Assembly (NCBI GenBank): GCA_041838515.1 | Contig: JBGYPP010000049.1 | Coordinates: forward strand, 1 to 43,016 | Source of the DNA: JBGYPP01 sp041838515 | GTDB lineage: Bacteria; Bacillota; Clostridia; Lachnospirales; Lachnospiraceae | DNA length: 43,016 nt | Reading direction: 5' to 3' | Shown here: positions 32,903-40,534 of the stretch, piece after piece | How the letters are laid out: each line of letters opens with the position of its first letter | How positions within the stretch are numbered: position 1 is the stretch's first letter | Made by a program: the position numbers and the translations under genes | The notes under the pieces: generated by a model | Database searches by the model: none | The model's input: only the letters and a program-made list of their open reading frames with translations | Told to the model about the DNA's origin: nothing

Positions 32903-32946
32903 AGTATTCCTCCTTTATACACAAAAAATGACTATTTATTTATATT

Positions 32947-32975
32947 ATTATAGGGTGTATCCGGGGGAAATGCAA
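32947..32975 (-). promoter_or_regulatory. Strong predicted promoter of the membrane microprotein
   Basis: Minus strand TTGCAT (32975-32970), 17-bp spacer, TATAAT (32952-32947). The start would fall about 40 bases before the ATG at 32902. Confidence 0.78.
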
Positions 32976-33311
32976 GCGGCCGGAGAAAATGTCCTGCCCT
33001 CCAGGCGGCTGACCCGCCGCAAAAAAATGCCCAGGGGCAAATTTGGCCGAAATTTGGCCTGGAATGGCCATTCTGGCCCAGGGGAGGGGGGGATTTACCA
33101 TGGAAAGTTTGTGAAAAAAGCCCAGGGGTATATGTATTGACTTTTGCTCTTCCAGGGTATAGTGTGTTGATATGGCGATGTTCCATAGGTTAGACCGCTG
33201 AGGCGGCGCCGGTCAGATTATTCTATTTCATTCTGTTATTTCATGTTTTCTGCAAGTATTCCCTTTTTTTGAAAATTTGTGCATTGGGGTTTTTGTTAGA
33301 GCGTCCTGGCC
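32976..33311. other. Intergenic stretch without a recognisable gene
   Basis: About 330 bases upstream of Tad locus 2. I see no coding frame with a ribosome site. A possible extra promoter, TTGACT (33137-33142) with a short 15-bp spacer to TATAGT (33158-33163), points to the plus strand. Confidence 0.4.
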
Positions 33312-33320
33312 TGGTATAAG
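33312..33320 (+). promoter_or_regulatory. Extended -10 promoter candidate for Tad locus 2
   Basis: TGGTATAAG (TGn plus TATAAG) lies about 52 bases before the ATPase start. The same nonamer forms the -10 of the promoter at 39451-39479. The -35 is poor (TTGTTA at 33294, 15-bp spacer). Confidence 0.5.
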
Positions 33321-33371
33321 GTCGGGAATGGAGCTTTTCCTTTGTTTGTCTTTTTTGATGGGGAGGGGAGG

Positions 33372-34532
33372 ATGGAGGCGGGCAAAAAGCCGTACGGACA
33401 GGAGCGATTGGCCGGCTTGCTGCAGGATTACAGTACACAAAAGCAGCAGTCTTTGATACAGATGAAAAAGGGGCTTATGGCCAAGGAGGCTTTTTTGGAG
33501 GAGGCCAGGCAGCACATACGCGCGTATTACCCCTCGGGAGATGAGGAGGAGAGAGCGTTGCTGGAGGCCTTTGTCCAATACATATTTGGCTATGCCGAGT
33601 TGAGCGTTTTGATAGACGATCCGGACATATCGGATATACGGGTGCTGTCCTATGACAATATCCGGATAAAACGCCTGGGAAAAAGGCGAAATTCTGGCAT
33701 ATGTTTTGCCAGCGATCAGGAATACCGCCGTTTTATTGAGTATCTGGCCACGAAAAATCAAGTCAATATTTCCAATCTGAATGCCATACAGAGATTTACC
33801 GATCATGAGAGCCATCCGGATTTTATTCTCCGTTTTACCCTGTCCATGCCCCTGGTCAACACTTATCCCGTGCCTTATCTGGCCATACGTAAGGTGCCTA
33901 GAAAATTTCCCTCCATGGGAAATCTGATAGAGAGGCAGATGCTGGATCTGTCCATGGCCAAAATGCTGATTCGCAGATTTCGCCAGGGCTCCACTCTGAT
34001 ATGTGGGGGCAATTCCTCCGGTAAGACCACACTGCTCAACGCACTGAAGGAAACCCTGCCCAACGATATGGCCGTACTGGTGGCGCAGCAGGCGGATGAG
34101 CTGACTACCAAGAGCCATCCGGATATGATGTTCCTCCACTCCCTGCCGGGCAGCGGGGAAAGCCAGGTACACTATGACCTAAAGAGCATCAGCATAGCCG
34201 GTCTGACCATGGATGTGGATTTTTTTATCGTAGGTGAAATCAAGGGCGGGGAGGCCTTGTATCTGTTGAATGCGGCATATACGGGGCAGCTGTGCGCAGG
34301 CACTATACACGCGCCCTCCGCCAGAAAAGCCACGGACAAGCTGGTGGACTACTGTCTGCACGAGAGCCGGTATGCGCGAAATGAACTGATGCGCATGCTG
34401 GATTGTTTCCAGACCCTGGTATTTATGCGTTCGTATAAAGTGGCGGAGGTGTATGAGATTTTGGGTTGGAATGAGGAGAAAAAGGAATTGGAGTATAAAA
34501 AACTGTTTGGAGGAGGGGATACATGCGCCTAG
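33372..34532 (+). CDS. Second TadA/CpaF-like secretion ATPase
   Basis: This 386-residue type II/IV secretion ATPase is clearly related to, but distinct from, the locus 1 ATPase. It has the CpaF-type N-domain (YAELSVLIDDPDISDIRVLSYDNIRIKR), Walker A GGNSSGKTT (about residues 212-220), Walker B FFIVGEIKGGEA (about 283-294) and GQLCAGTIHAPSA with the His box. Thus ATP hydrolysis should be possible. The linker LSMPLVNTYPVPYLAIRK is the usual Arg-finger region. ATG 33372 is preceded by GGAGGGGAGG; an upstream frame extension has no ribosome site. It overlaps the next gene by 10 bases. No TadZ is in this locus. Confidence 0.92.
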   Translation: MEAGKKPYGQERLAGLLQDYSTQKQQSLIQMKKGLMAKEAFLEEARQHIRAYYPSGDEEERALLEAFVQYIFGYAELSVLIDDPDISDIRVLSYDNIRIKRLGKRRNSGICFASDQEYRRFIEYLATKNQVNISNLNAIQRFTDHESHPDFILRFTLSMPLVNTYPVPYLAIRKVPRKFPSMGNLIERQMLDLSMAKMLIRRFRQGSTLICGGNSSGKTTLLNALKETLPNDMAVLVAQQADELTTKSHPDMMFLHSLPGSGESQVHYDLKSISIAGLTMDVDFFIVGEIKGGEALYLLNAAYTGQLCAGTIHAPSARKATDKLVDYCLHESRYARNELMRMLDCFQTLVFMRSYKVAEVYEILGWNEEKKELEYKKLFGGGDTCA

Positions 34533-35461
34533 GTTTGCGGACAGTTATAGCGATTGCCCTTTTTGGGGGATTTTTTGCCCTGTTTTGGTATGCCGGCAGC
34601 CGCAGCCTTTTGCGGCAGATTCTGCAAAATACCTATAAATATATGGACCAGGCCAGGCGCAACAGCCTGAAGCATAGAAGGCGCTTGCTGCTCTTATCCA
34701 AGGAAAAAGGGGGTTGGTATGGCAGAATTGAGCGTATGCTTATCTACAGCGGCCTGTATCAGCGCATACCCTTTATGGGAGTGGAGCTGTGGCTGGCCAT
34801 ACAGGGGGCGGTAGCTGGGCTGTGTATGCTGGCTGGAGCGATTTTGGGAGGCGGCCCGGCCTATGGCTTCCTGGGGGTGGCTCTGTGGCTGGCTTTGGGC
34901 CGCCTGGCAGAGGTCTGGATGTGCGCCAGGCAATTTGCCAGGGTCAATGAGGATTTGCTGAAATTTTTAGATTTTTTGGGGAATTACAGCCTGACCTCAG
35001 GGGAGATTACGGGGATATTCCACCAGATAGGAAAATATATGCAGGAACCTCTGCGCAGCGCCCTGAATGCCTGTTACTATGAGGCGGCTACCTCTGGGGA
35101 TGCCTCGCTGGCCCTTTTGGCGCTGGCGGAGAAGATTGAGCATCCCAAGTTTAAGGATTTGATAAGGAATCTGGAGATAAGCTCCAGATATGCGGCGGAT
35201 TTTAAAGAGCTGGTCAGGCACAGTCGCAGGGATCTGCGGGATTATCTGCGGGGAAGGCAGGAGAGGAGGGGGCTGTATGGGGAGGCCTTGGCGCAGATGG
35301 CCATTTTGTTTGCCATGGCCCTGGTGATTATTGCTGCAACGGCAAATTTGACCGGACTGGATTTTTGGCAGGTGGCCTGGGGCAGTCTGCCAGGCAAGGG
35401 GGGAACCGTTGCCCTGCTTTGTATCGCATTGATGATGTTGGGGGATTTGTACAAGCTGTAA
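34523..35461 (+). CDS. TadB-like platform protein of locus 2
   Basis: A 312-residue T2SF-type membrane protein: one N-terminal helix (TVIAIALFGGFFALFWYAG), two central helices (LWLAIQGAVAGLCMLAGAILGG, YGFLGVALWLALGRLAEVW), a cytoplasmic bundle (LLKFLDFLGNYSLTSGEITGIFHQIGKYM, EKIEHPKFKDLIRNLEISSRY) and C-terminal helices. The order matches TadB better than GspF. The ATG overlaps the ATPase end by 10 bases, so the two are coupled. Compared with the locus 1 TadB it is about 55 residues longer and shares only the general pattern, so this is not a recent duplicate. Confidence 0.85.
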   Translation: MRLGLRTVIAIALFGGFFALFWYAGSRSLLRQILQNTYKYMDQARRNSLKHRRRLLLLSKEKGGWYGRIERMLIYSGLYQRIPFMGVELWLAIQGAVAGLCMLAGAILGGGPAYGFLGVALWLALGRLAEVWMCARQFARVNEDLLKFLDFLGNYSLTSGEITGIFHQIGKYMQEPLRSALNACYYEAATSGDASLALLALAEKIEHPKFKDLIRNLEISSRYAADFKELVRHSRRDLRDYLRGRQERRGLYGEALAQMAILFAMALVIIAATANLTGLDFWQVAWGSLPGKGGTVALLCIALMMLGDLYKL

Positions 35462-35506
35462 ATGAGATGGGGATATCCAAGGCATTCCCATGGGAAAGGA
35501 GGGGAT

Positions 35507-36322
35507 ATGCGGTTTTGGGCTGGGGTAGCGGCCGCAGGGCTCTTTGGGCTGGCTGTAGCGGCCTGGCTGGGGGCAGAGAGAGGGGGAGAGGGGGCCGGAG
35601 ATTTTTTTCTCGGCAGGCTGGGGCAGGGATTGGAGAGGAGGAGCAGGCTCTCGGAAGCCGGAGCCATAGGAGCCTATCTGCGTAAAAAGGGGGCTGCCTA
35701 CCACTTTGGCGCCTGGCTGCACGCCCATGGATATGTGCTGCTGCACTTGGCCATGGCGGCGGCCGGTCTGGTTCTGGGCAGTCCCTGGGGGATGGGTGTG
35801 GGAGTTTTGTTGGCGCTGATCCTGTTGGCCTTGCCTGGCTGTATGGTGGAGTGGGGAAATAAAAAGGACAATGAGGAGATGCTGCCGGACATAAAAATGG
35901 TGTATCACACCCTGTCTATACAGATGAAAGCCGGGGTTTATGTACTGGATTCCTTGATGGAAATCTATGGTTGTGTGGAGCATAGGCGATTGCGGGAGGC
36001 ATTGATGGATCTGTCAGGGGATTTGGTTATGAAAGGCAAGATGGAAGAGGCTCTGGCCCGATTTCAAAGCCGGTTTGACAATCCTCATGTAGATGCGTTG
36101 TGCATTACCCTATTGCAGGCGCTGGATTCAGGCCAGGCTGTGGAGCTGTTGCAGGATTTGGCGGATCAGGTCAAGGACTTGGAATGGGCCTTATTGGAGA
36201 GAAAAAAGGCGGCTTTGGACAGAAAGTTTACTTTTTATCAACTGGCCATGCTGGCCGCCGTTTTGGTGATGGTGTTATATGCCTGCGTTGTGGAGCTGCT
36301 CCGCACGGGCATGGTGTTTTAG
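35507..36322 (+). CDS. TadC-like platform protein of locus 2
   Basis: The 271-residue T2SF-type protein has a short N-terminal helix, a central hairpin (YVLLHLAMAAAGLVLGSPWGMGVGVLLALILLALPG), a cytoplasmic segment (DIKMVYHTLSIQMKAGVYVLDSLMEIYG) and a terminal helix (LAMLAAVLVMVLYACVVELL). It lacks the extracellular insertion found in the locus 1 TadC-like protein. ATG 35507 is preceded by AAAGGAGG; an earlier ATG at 35462 would lack a ribosome site. It follows TadB by 45 bases and is followed by the Flp-like gene, the order seen in Tad loci. Confidence 0.85.
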   Translation: MRFWAGVAAAGLFGLAVAAWLGAERGGEGAGDFFLGRLGQGLERRSRLSEAGAIGAYLRKKGAAYHFGAWLHAHGYVLLHLAMAAAGLVLGSPWGMGVGVLLALILLALPGCMVEWGNKKDNEEMLPDIKMVYHTLSIQMKAGVYVLDSLMEIYGCVEHRRLREALMDLSGDLVMKGKMEEALARFQSRFDNPHVDALCITLLQALDSGQAVELLQDLADQVKDLEWALLERKKAALDRKFTFYQLAMLAAVLVMVLYACVVELLRTGMVF

Positions 36323-36364
36323 CTGACGGCACTGCCTGCCGTCAAGGGGGAAAAGGAGGAAGAT

Positions 36365-36688
36365 ATGGCAGAGAGAAGAATGTATGGAGATGGGGGCCGC
36401 TGTGGAGGAAAGGGATGTGCCTGCGGAAAGAGCTGTAACGGTGGAAAAGCCCGTATCGGAGCTTTTGGAGGGCCGGCTCTGGCTGAGGGGGTGGAGATGG
36501 GCCTGGCCAGAGCCAAGGCCTGGGCATGGGGATACAGCCGGGGCATAGACGGCATATTGGTGACCGTGGGCCTGTGCATTATCGCCCTGCTGCTCTGTGT
36601 GGTGATGAAGGACAAAATGGCCCTATTGTTGGAAAATGTCATACAGTCCATGAATAATAAGGCTACGGCCATATTGCAGGGGCCTTAG
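36365..36688 (+). CDS. Flp-like pilin candidate with Cys-rich N-terminus
   Basis: This 107-residue protein has one membrane helix (GIDGILVTVGLCIIALLLCVVM, about residues 60-81), then a short amphipathic tail (MALLLENVIQSMNNKATAIL). The position after TadC and the helix-plus-tail form suggest the structural subunit of locus 2. The prepilin-like site is unusual: no Glu at +5; Gly-Ile-Asp-Gly precedes the helix. The N-terminal part carries four cysteines, C-x4-C-x-C-x3-C within RCGGKGCACGKSCNGG, a pattern that may bind metal or be oxidised. ATG 36365 follows AAAAGGAGG. An internal ATG (about 36497) would remove the Cys-rich part. Confidence 0.75.
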   Translation: MAERRMYGDGGRCGGKGCACGKSCNGGKARIGAFGGPALAEGVEMGLARAKAWAWGYSRGIDGILVTVGLCIIALLLCVVMKDKMALLLENVIQSMNNKATAILQGP

Positions 36689-36703
36689 GAGGGGGGATGG
36701 AAA

Positions 36704-37132
36704 TTGAAGAAATGGGGACAGGGGGCCGGAAGCTTCTCCCGGGGCAGCGTGCTGGATGTAATGCCCGTGTTTATGGCTATCTTGGGCATGAGTTTGCTGA
36801 TGTGGGCCTTTTTGTCCTATATCCGTCTTTTGGAGATCAGAAGTGGCGTATCCTTATTAGGCCGCAGATATATGCTGATCATGGAAACCAAGGGGTATCT
36901 GCCGGCTGAGGAGGCGGAACGCCTGGCCGGGGAATTGGAGGCCATGGGTGTGGAAAACCTGTCTTTGGAGGGCAGTACGATGGAGGCGGCAGGATATGGA
37001 GAAGGCATTTGCCTGCGCATACAGGGAAGCCTTCGGGGGCAGGTGGTAGCCGTAGGGGGCATCAGCAGAGCGGCTATAGGGGAGGAGGAGTTTGTTGTAT
37101 TCCAGGAATTGGTGTCCACGGCCAAGAATTGA
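36704..37132 (+). CDS. Pseudopilin-like anchored protein of locus 2
   Basis: The 142-residue protein starts at TTG 36704 behind AGGAGGGGGG (36687-36696). The basic leader MKKWGQGAGSFSRG precedes a hydrophobic helix (SVLDVMPVFMAILGMSLLMWAFLSYI), as in pseudopilins cut after Gly. The extracellular part has a helix (LPAEEAERLAGELEAMG) and a strand-rich end. I recall clostridial proteins labelled DUF4320 with a similar form, but cannot confirm. Its place between the Flp-like gene and another anchored protein fits a minor subunit. It overlaps no neighbour convincingly. Confidence 0.7.
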   Translation: MKKWGQGAGSFSRGSVLDVMPVFMAILGMSLLMWAFLSYIRLLEIRSGVSLLGRRYMLIMETKGYLPAEEAERLAGELEAMGVENLSLEGSTMEAAGYGEGICLRIQGSLRGQVVAVGGISRAAIGEEEFVVFQELVSTAKN

Positions 37133-37169
37133 TGAAATTCCGGGTGGAGCCAGGCCGGGAAAGGTCGGT

Positions 37170-37700
37170 TTGTTTGTTCCGCCCTATTTTGTCTTTGTTT
37201 TGGCTGTGCTTTTGTTGTATCAGGCACAGTGCAGAGAGGCGGCACTGGTATCCCAAAGGGTGGAGGATGCCCTGGCCATGTCCAATTTGGCGGCTGCAGT
37301 GGCGGATATGGAGGCTTATGGCCGGACAGGAAGGCTGCGCATATGGGATGCCAAACAGTGTCTGGATTTGTACAGTAAGGCCTTAGAAAAAAATCTGGAA
37401 TCTGTGGGTGGTTTGCAGCCGGGCAGCGGTCAGTTGCTGGAATTTGCCATATACCAGCCTCTAAGGGAGGGAGTGGAGATTTTTTACTATACCCGGGGCG
37501 GTGTGTGGGAGTATTCCAAAGCCGCTTTGGGGGAGGTGTATACGCCTAATGGAAAGAGGGTGGAAAGCCTGACTGTATACAGCAAGGCGGAGTTCGCGCT
37601 GGAGGCTATATTTGGTCTATCCCTGCGGGGGGTAAAGGAGAACAGCATAGATGTATTGTCGGCCCTGCCTCCCTGGGATGGGGAGGAGGCTGGGGGCTAG
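37170..37700 (+). CDS. Membrane-anchored protein of locus 2, start uncertain
   Basis: This is not recognised. One N-terminal helix (PPYFVFVLAVLLLYQAQ) precedes an extracellular domain with VEDALAMSNLAAAVADMEAYG, a helix and several strands, ending in EAIFGLSLRGVKENSIDVL. The plan resembles a minor pseudopilin. No ATG is in frame. TTG 37170 has GGGAAAGG upstream and gives a 176-residue protein that begins right at the helix; TTG 37092 or 37095 sit behind GGGGAGGAGGAG and would overlap the previous gene by 40 bases. A competing ATG at 37132 opens another frame of 85 codons without hydrophobic character and is probably spurious. Confidence 0.65.
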   Translation: MFVPPYFVFVLAVLLLYQAQCREAALVSQRVEDALAMSNLAAAVADMEAYGRTGRLRIWDAKQCLDLYSKALEKNLESVGGLQPGSGQLLEFAIYQPLREGVEIFYYTRGGVWEYSKAALGEVYTPNGKRVESLTVYSKAEFALEAIFGLSLRGVKENSIDVLSALPPWDGEEAGG

Positions 37701-37910
37701 GGCGGTGGCACAAGGGCTGGCAGAGGCACAAGGGATAGCTGCGGCAAAGATGTGGAGGCGGTAAGCGTTGCGGCTACGGCAAAGCATAGGGGGCAAAAGA
37801 TGCGGAGGGTAAAACAGTCTGCGGGAAAAGCTATAGCTGCGGCAAAGATGTGGCGGCAACAAGGCATATGGCTGTGGTCTGGCACAAGTTTGGCATAGGA
37901 TAGGGGGAGT
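37701..37910. repeat. Spacer with imperfect internal duplication (21-bp direct repeat)
   Basis: Between two pilus genes lie 210 bases with a 21-bp repeat (37735-37755 and 37833-37853, beginning ATAGCTGCGGCAAAG) 98 bp apart, and three GGCACAAG copies. In the same frame both encode IAAAKMWR. A 32-codon frame (37800-37898) includes the second copy. Whether this is a decayed gene or a regulatory spacer is unclear. Confidence 0.6.
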
Positions 37911-38561
37911 ATGGAGAATAAGAGAGGCAGGGCTTTGGCCTTGGCCGCTTTGGCGGCTTTTGTGGCGGCTGCGGCTGTCTATGGTATATTACTGTATTTA
38001 GAAAGACAGGCCCTGGCTCCTTATGCCAGGGAGGCTGTATGGGTAGCCGCCCGGCCCATACCCAGGGGCAGCCGGCTGTCCAGCCCCTACTTGGAGGACT
38101 GGGTGCGGGAGGTCCGGATGGAGGCATCCATGATACCCAAGGGGGCAGTGCGGGAAAAGTCTGATTTGGAGGGGCGCATACTGGCCTGGGATCTGGGTGA
38201 GGGTATGGTGGTGGGGCATGAATGCCTGTTGGATGGAGAGGATATGACGGCTGGCATGGAGCATCCTGTTCTGGCGGGATTTCGGGCGGAGGATCTGTAC
38301 CAGGCTGTGGGAGGAGTGCTTCGCAGCGGGGATAGGGTACATATCTATGCCCTGGATAGGGAGAGCGGCATAGAACAAGGCGTATGGGAGAATGTGTATG
38401 TATGTCAGGTTTTTGATCAGCAGGGTAAGGAAATCTTGGATGCCGATGGGGGTAAGCCGGCCGGCCGTATCAATATACTGCTGGAGAAGCGGGATGCCCC
38501 GCTGTTTTATGAAGCAATTTTGCAGGGAGAGTTGTGTGTAGTCAAAGATATGGGGGATTGA
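37911..38561 (+). CDS. SAF domain protein, CpaB/RcpC-like
   Basis: CpaB/RcpC proteins are periplasmic or surface-anchored SAF-domain parts of Tad machines. This 216-residue protein has an N-terminal membrane anchor (ALALAALAAFVAAAAVYGILLYL) and a SAF pattern: AVWVAARPIPRGSRLSSPYLEDWVRE, then MIPKGAVREKSDLEGRILAWDLGEGMVV. This is followed by RSGDRVHIYALDRE and a strand-rich region. ATG 37911 follows ATAGGGGGAGT. Locus 1 has no such gene, which marks locus 2 as a separate system. It is followed after 4 bases by the peptidase-like gene. Confidence 0.82.
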   Translation: MENKRGRALALAALAAFVAAAAVYGILLYLERQALAPYAREAVWVAARPIPRGSRLSSPYLEDWVREVRMEASMIPKGAVREKSDLEGRILAWDLGEGMVVGHECLLDGEDMTAGMEHPVLAGFRAEDLYQAVGGVLRSGDRVHIYALDRESGIEQGVWENVYVCQVFDQQGKEILDADGGKPAGRINILLEKRDAPLFYEAILQGELCVVKDMGD

Positions 38562-38565
38562 GGCC

Positions 38566-39417
38566 GTGGTTTGGCAACCTCTGCAAATGATGATCTTCTT
38601 AATCTTTGGCGGCGGCTTATCCCTAATTTTTTTGTCCAGGCTGAGCAGGGGATATTACCGCTTTGACATATATGCAGCCGTATTTCTGGGCGGCAGCGCC
38701 CTCTGGGCAGGCCTATGCCTGGCCCTAGGGCTGATGCGCGGCCGGGAGGGCTGTGGAGGGGAAGGCAATGCCCTGCTGGCCCGGGTGGAGGGGCTTTGGG
38801 GATATTCTTTCCAAGGGCAGAGGGAAGGCCTGTGGCAGGCGCTGGCTGGAGAGGCAGGCGGGGCAGCCTTAGCCGGTCCGGCCGCTGGGGATGGCGGACC
38901 TTGGGTTCTGCTGGGGGTATTTGGCGTTTATCTGTTGGGCTGCGCCTGGATGGACAGCCAGACCACCTGGGTTTGCAATGTTTGGCATGGCCTGGGCTTG
39001 GCTGCTCTGGGAGGCTGGCTGGTCATTTATGGGAATGGGAGCGCATGGATATACTGGATTTTTTGGCTGGGGGCGCAATGGTTTTTGTTCCGCCCTTGGT
39101 ATGGACTGGCGGACGTGTATGTTTTTTCCCTGAGCGGCTGTCTGCTTTTGGCCATGGGACACGGGCTGGAGTCCTGTCTTAGACATATGCTCTGGGCATG
39201 GCTGTTTCTGGTTATCAAGCTGCTGGCCGCCCGGTTTCTGGGTCTGCTTGGCAAAAGCTTTAGCACGCTTAGGAGGCAGCTCTTGTCCTCTGGCAGGCGC
39301 TGGAGATGGGCACAGGACAGAGCTTTAAGCGGAGAGGGGGAGGGCAATCCATTTATACCGTATATTTATGCAGGATTTTGGGTGGAAATCGCCATTATTG
39401 CATGGTTTTATACATAA
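38566..39417 (+). CDS. Diverged prepilin peptidase-like membrane protein (GLAD motif)
   Basis: This 283-residue polytopic protein begins at GTG 38566, 4 bases after the SAF gene. After two helices and a Gly-rich loop, the second half follows the A24 prepilin peptidase plan. An Asp in LLGCAWMDSQTTWVCNVWH matches the first catalytic motif; GLADVYVFSLSGCLLLA matches the second, with GxAD instead of GxGD. A late IPYIYAGFWVEI fits the family ending PFGPFL. Hydrophobic segments number six or seven. Both aspartates remain, so activity is possible. Such a peptidase would complete locus 2. Sequence drift is high, so this is a pattern-based call. Confidence 0.65.
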   Translation: MVWQPLQMMIFLIFGGGLSLIFLSRLSRGYYRFDIYAAVFLGGSALWAGLCLALGLMRGREGCGGEGNALLARVEGLWGYSFQGQREGLWQALAGEAGGAALAGPAAGDGGPWVLLGVFGVYLLGCAWMDSQTTWVCNVWHGLGLAALGGWLVIYGNGSAWIYWIFWLGAQWFLFRPWYGLADVYVFSLSGCLLLAMGHGLESCLRHMLWAWLFLVIKLLAARFLGLLGKSFSTLRRQLLSSGRRWRWAQDRALSGEGEGNPFIPYIYAGFWVEIAIIAWFYT

Positions 39418-39450
39418 AAAATAAAAATATTCTTTTTTACGAAAAAATAC

Positions 39451-39479
39451 TTGCATTTTATGTTGAGGGGTGGTATAAG
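39451..39479 (+). promoter_or_regulatory. Predicted promoter of the amino acid ABC operon
   Basis: TTGCAT (39451-39456), 17-bp spacer, TATAAG (39474-39479) with an extended -10 TGG. The leader to the ATG at 39613 is about 125 nt. Confidence 0.78.
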
Positions 39480-39557
39480 TATGCAAAGGGCAGGTGAGGC
39501 CAAGGGAAAAGACCACATCCTGTTCTTGGCAGTGGGCCGGGAGGCCGTGATATGGAG

Positions 39558-39578
39558 TCGGGCAAATGGGAAGCCCGA
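39558..39578 (+). other. Leader hairpin before the amino acid ABC operon
   Basis: TCGGGC / GCCCGA pair around a 9-base loop, with TTTTTT 12 bases downstream, 35 bases before the first start. It may be a weak attenuator. I do not recognise a known riboswitch. Confidence 0.45.
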
Positions 39579-39612
39579 TTCGCATAAGTTTTTTCAATGA
39601 GGAGGTAAGTGT

Positions 39613-40452
39613 ATGAAAAAGTGGATGTACATCTCAGCTATGGCTATGGCATTTGTATTGGCTCTGGGAGGCTGTTCCGGCTCTGGCAGCTCCGGCTCCG
39701 CTGAGGCGGAGAGCGCCGCCGGTCAGGCAAGCGTTGCAGCAGAGTCTGCCGCTGGCGGGGAAACGGCTGCGGCTCAGGAGGACAAGGTGTGGATAGTAGG
39801 CACCAATGCGGAGTTCCCTCCTTTTGAGTATGTGGCGGACAATGGGGAACCGGACGGCTTTGATATAGCTTTGATCAAGAAGATAGGTGAGAAGCTGGGC
39901 ATGGAGGTGCAGATAGAGAATATGGAGTTCAATTCCATTATCTCCTCCATAGGCACCAAGATTGATGCTTCTATCTCTGGCATGACCATCACTGAGGAGA
40001 GGAAGCAGGCTGTGGACTTCTCCGATCCCTACTATGAGGCTGTGCAATATGTGATTGTGGGCAAGGACTCTGCCATAGCGGCAGCTGCGGATCTGGAGGG
40101 CAAGACCATAGGCGTGCAATTGGGTACGACCGGCGGTTATCTGGCGGAGGAGATAGCTGGCGCCACAGTGCAGACCTATAATAAGGCTGTGGATGCTGTC
40201 AATGATTTGGTCAATGGCCGTGTGGATGCGGTGATAGTGGATAAGAACCCGGCTATGGTATTTGCCTCCAATATGGCAGACAAGGTTACTGCTCTGCCAG
40301 GCCAGGATTTTGGCTTTGCCGCTGAGAATTATGGCATAGTATTGCCCAAGGGCAGTGAGATGACTGCTCTGGTCAATCAGGCCCTGGCCGATTTGAAGGC
40401 TGACGGCACCTATGATGCCTTGGTAAAACAGTATATAGAGGAAGTGGAATAA
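39613..40452 (+). CDS. Polar amino acid ABC transporter substrate-binding lipoprotein
   Basis: The lipoprotein signal ends in LGGC with Cys21; a long Ser/Ala/Glu-rich linker (22-55) leads to an SBP_bac_3 domain. Family elements are VGTNAEFPPFEYVADNGEPDGFDIAL, SIGTKIDASISGMTITEERKQAVDFSDPYYEAVQ, ADLEGKTIGVQLGTTG and YGIVLPKGSEMTALVNQAL. Ligands in the family include glutamine, glutamate, cystine, His and Arg; the conserved Asp of the FDIAL motif contacts the amino group, but the side-chain specificity cannot be read. ATG 39613 follows GAGGAGG. It precedes its permease and ATPase and has its own promoter. Confidence 0.95.
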   Translation: MKKWMYISAMAMAFVLALGGCSGSGSSGSAEAESAAGQASVAAESAAGGETAAAQEDKVWIVGTNAEFPPFEYVADNGEPDGFDIALIKKIGEKLGMEVQIENMEFNSIISSIGTKIDASISGMTITEERKQAVDFSDPYYEAVQYVIVGKDSAIAAAADLEGKTIGVQLGTTGGYLAEEIAGATVQTYNKAVDAVNDLVNGRVDAVIVDKNPAMVFASNMADKVTALPGQDFGFAAENYGIVLPKGSEMTALVNQALADLKADGTYDALVKQYIEEVE

Positions 40453-40456
40453 AGAT

Positions 40457-40498
40457 AAAAGCAAGGGCATAAGCGGCTGCTTATGCCCTCTTTGCTTT
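40457..40498 (+). terminator. Partial terminator between binding protein and permease genes
   Basis: GGGCATAAGC-GGCT-GCTTATGCCC is a perfect 10-bp stem with outer AAAGCAA/TTTGCTT pairing and a T-rich end. Such hairpins let the binding protein be made in excess over the membrane parts. Confidence 0.8.
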
Positions 40499-40534
40499 GG
40501 CCCGGGCGGCAAAATACAGGCAGGAGGCTTTGGT

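Noticed and set aside
32550..32924. 124-codon minus-strand gene after rrf2
   Set aside because: It reads through the rrf2 terminator; the shorter overlapping frame at 32789-32902 has the promoter and ribosome site.
37132..37386. Gene starting at ATG 37132
   Set aside because: The frame gives an Arg/Trp/Cys-rich product without domain; the overlapping frame has a membrane helix and continues much longer.
39481..39600. 39-codon leader peptide before the amino acid ABC operon
   Set aside because: Its ATG lies before the predicted transcript start and it has no ribosome site or regulatory codon run.
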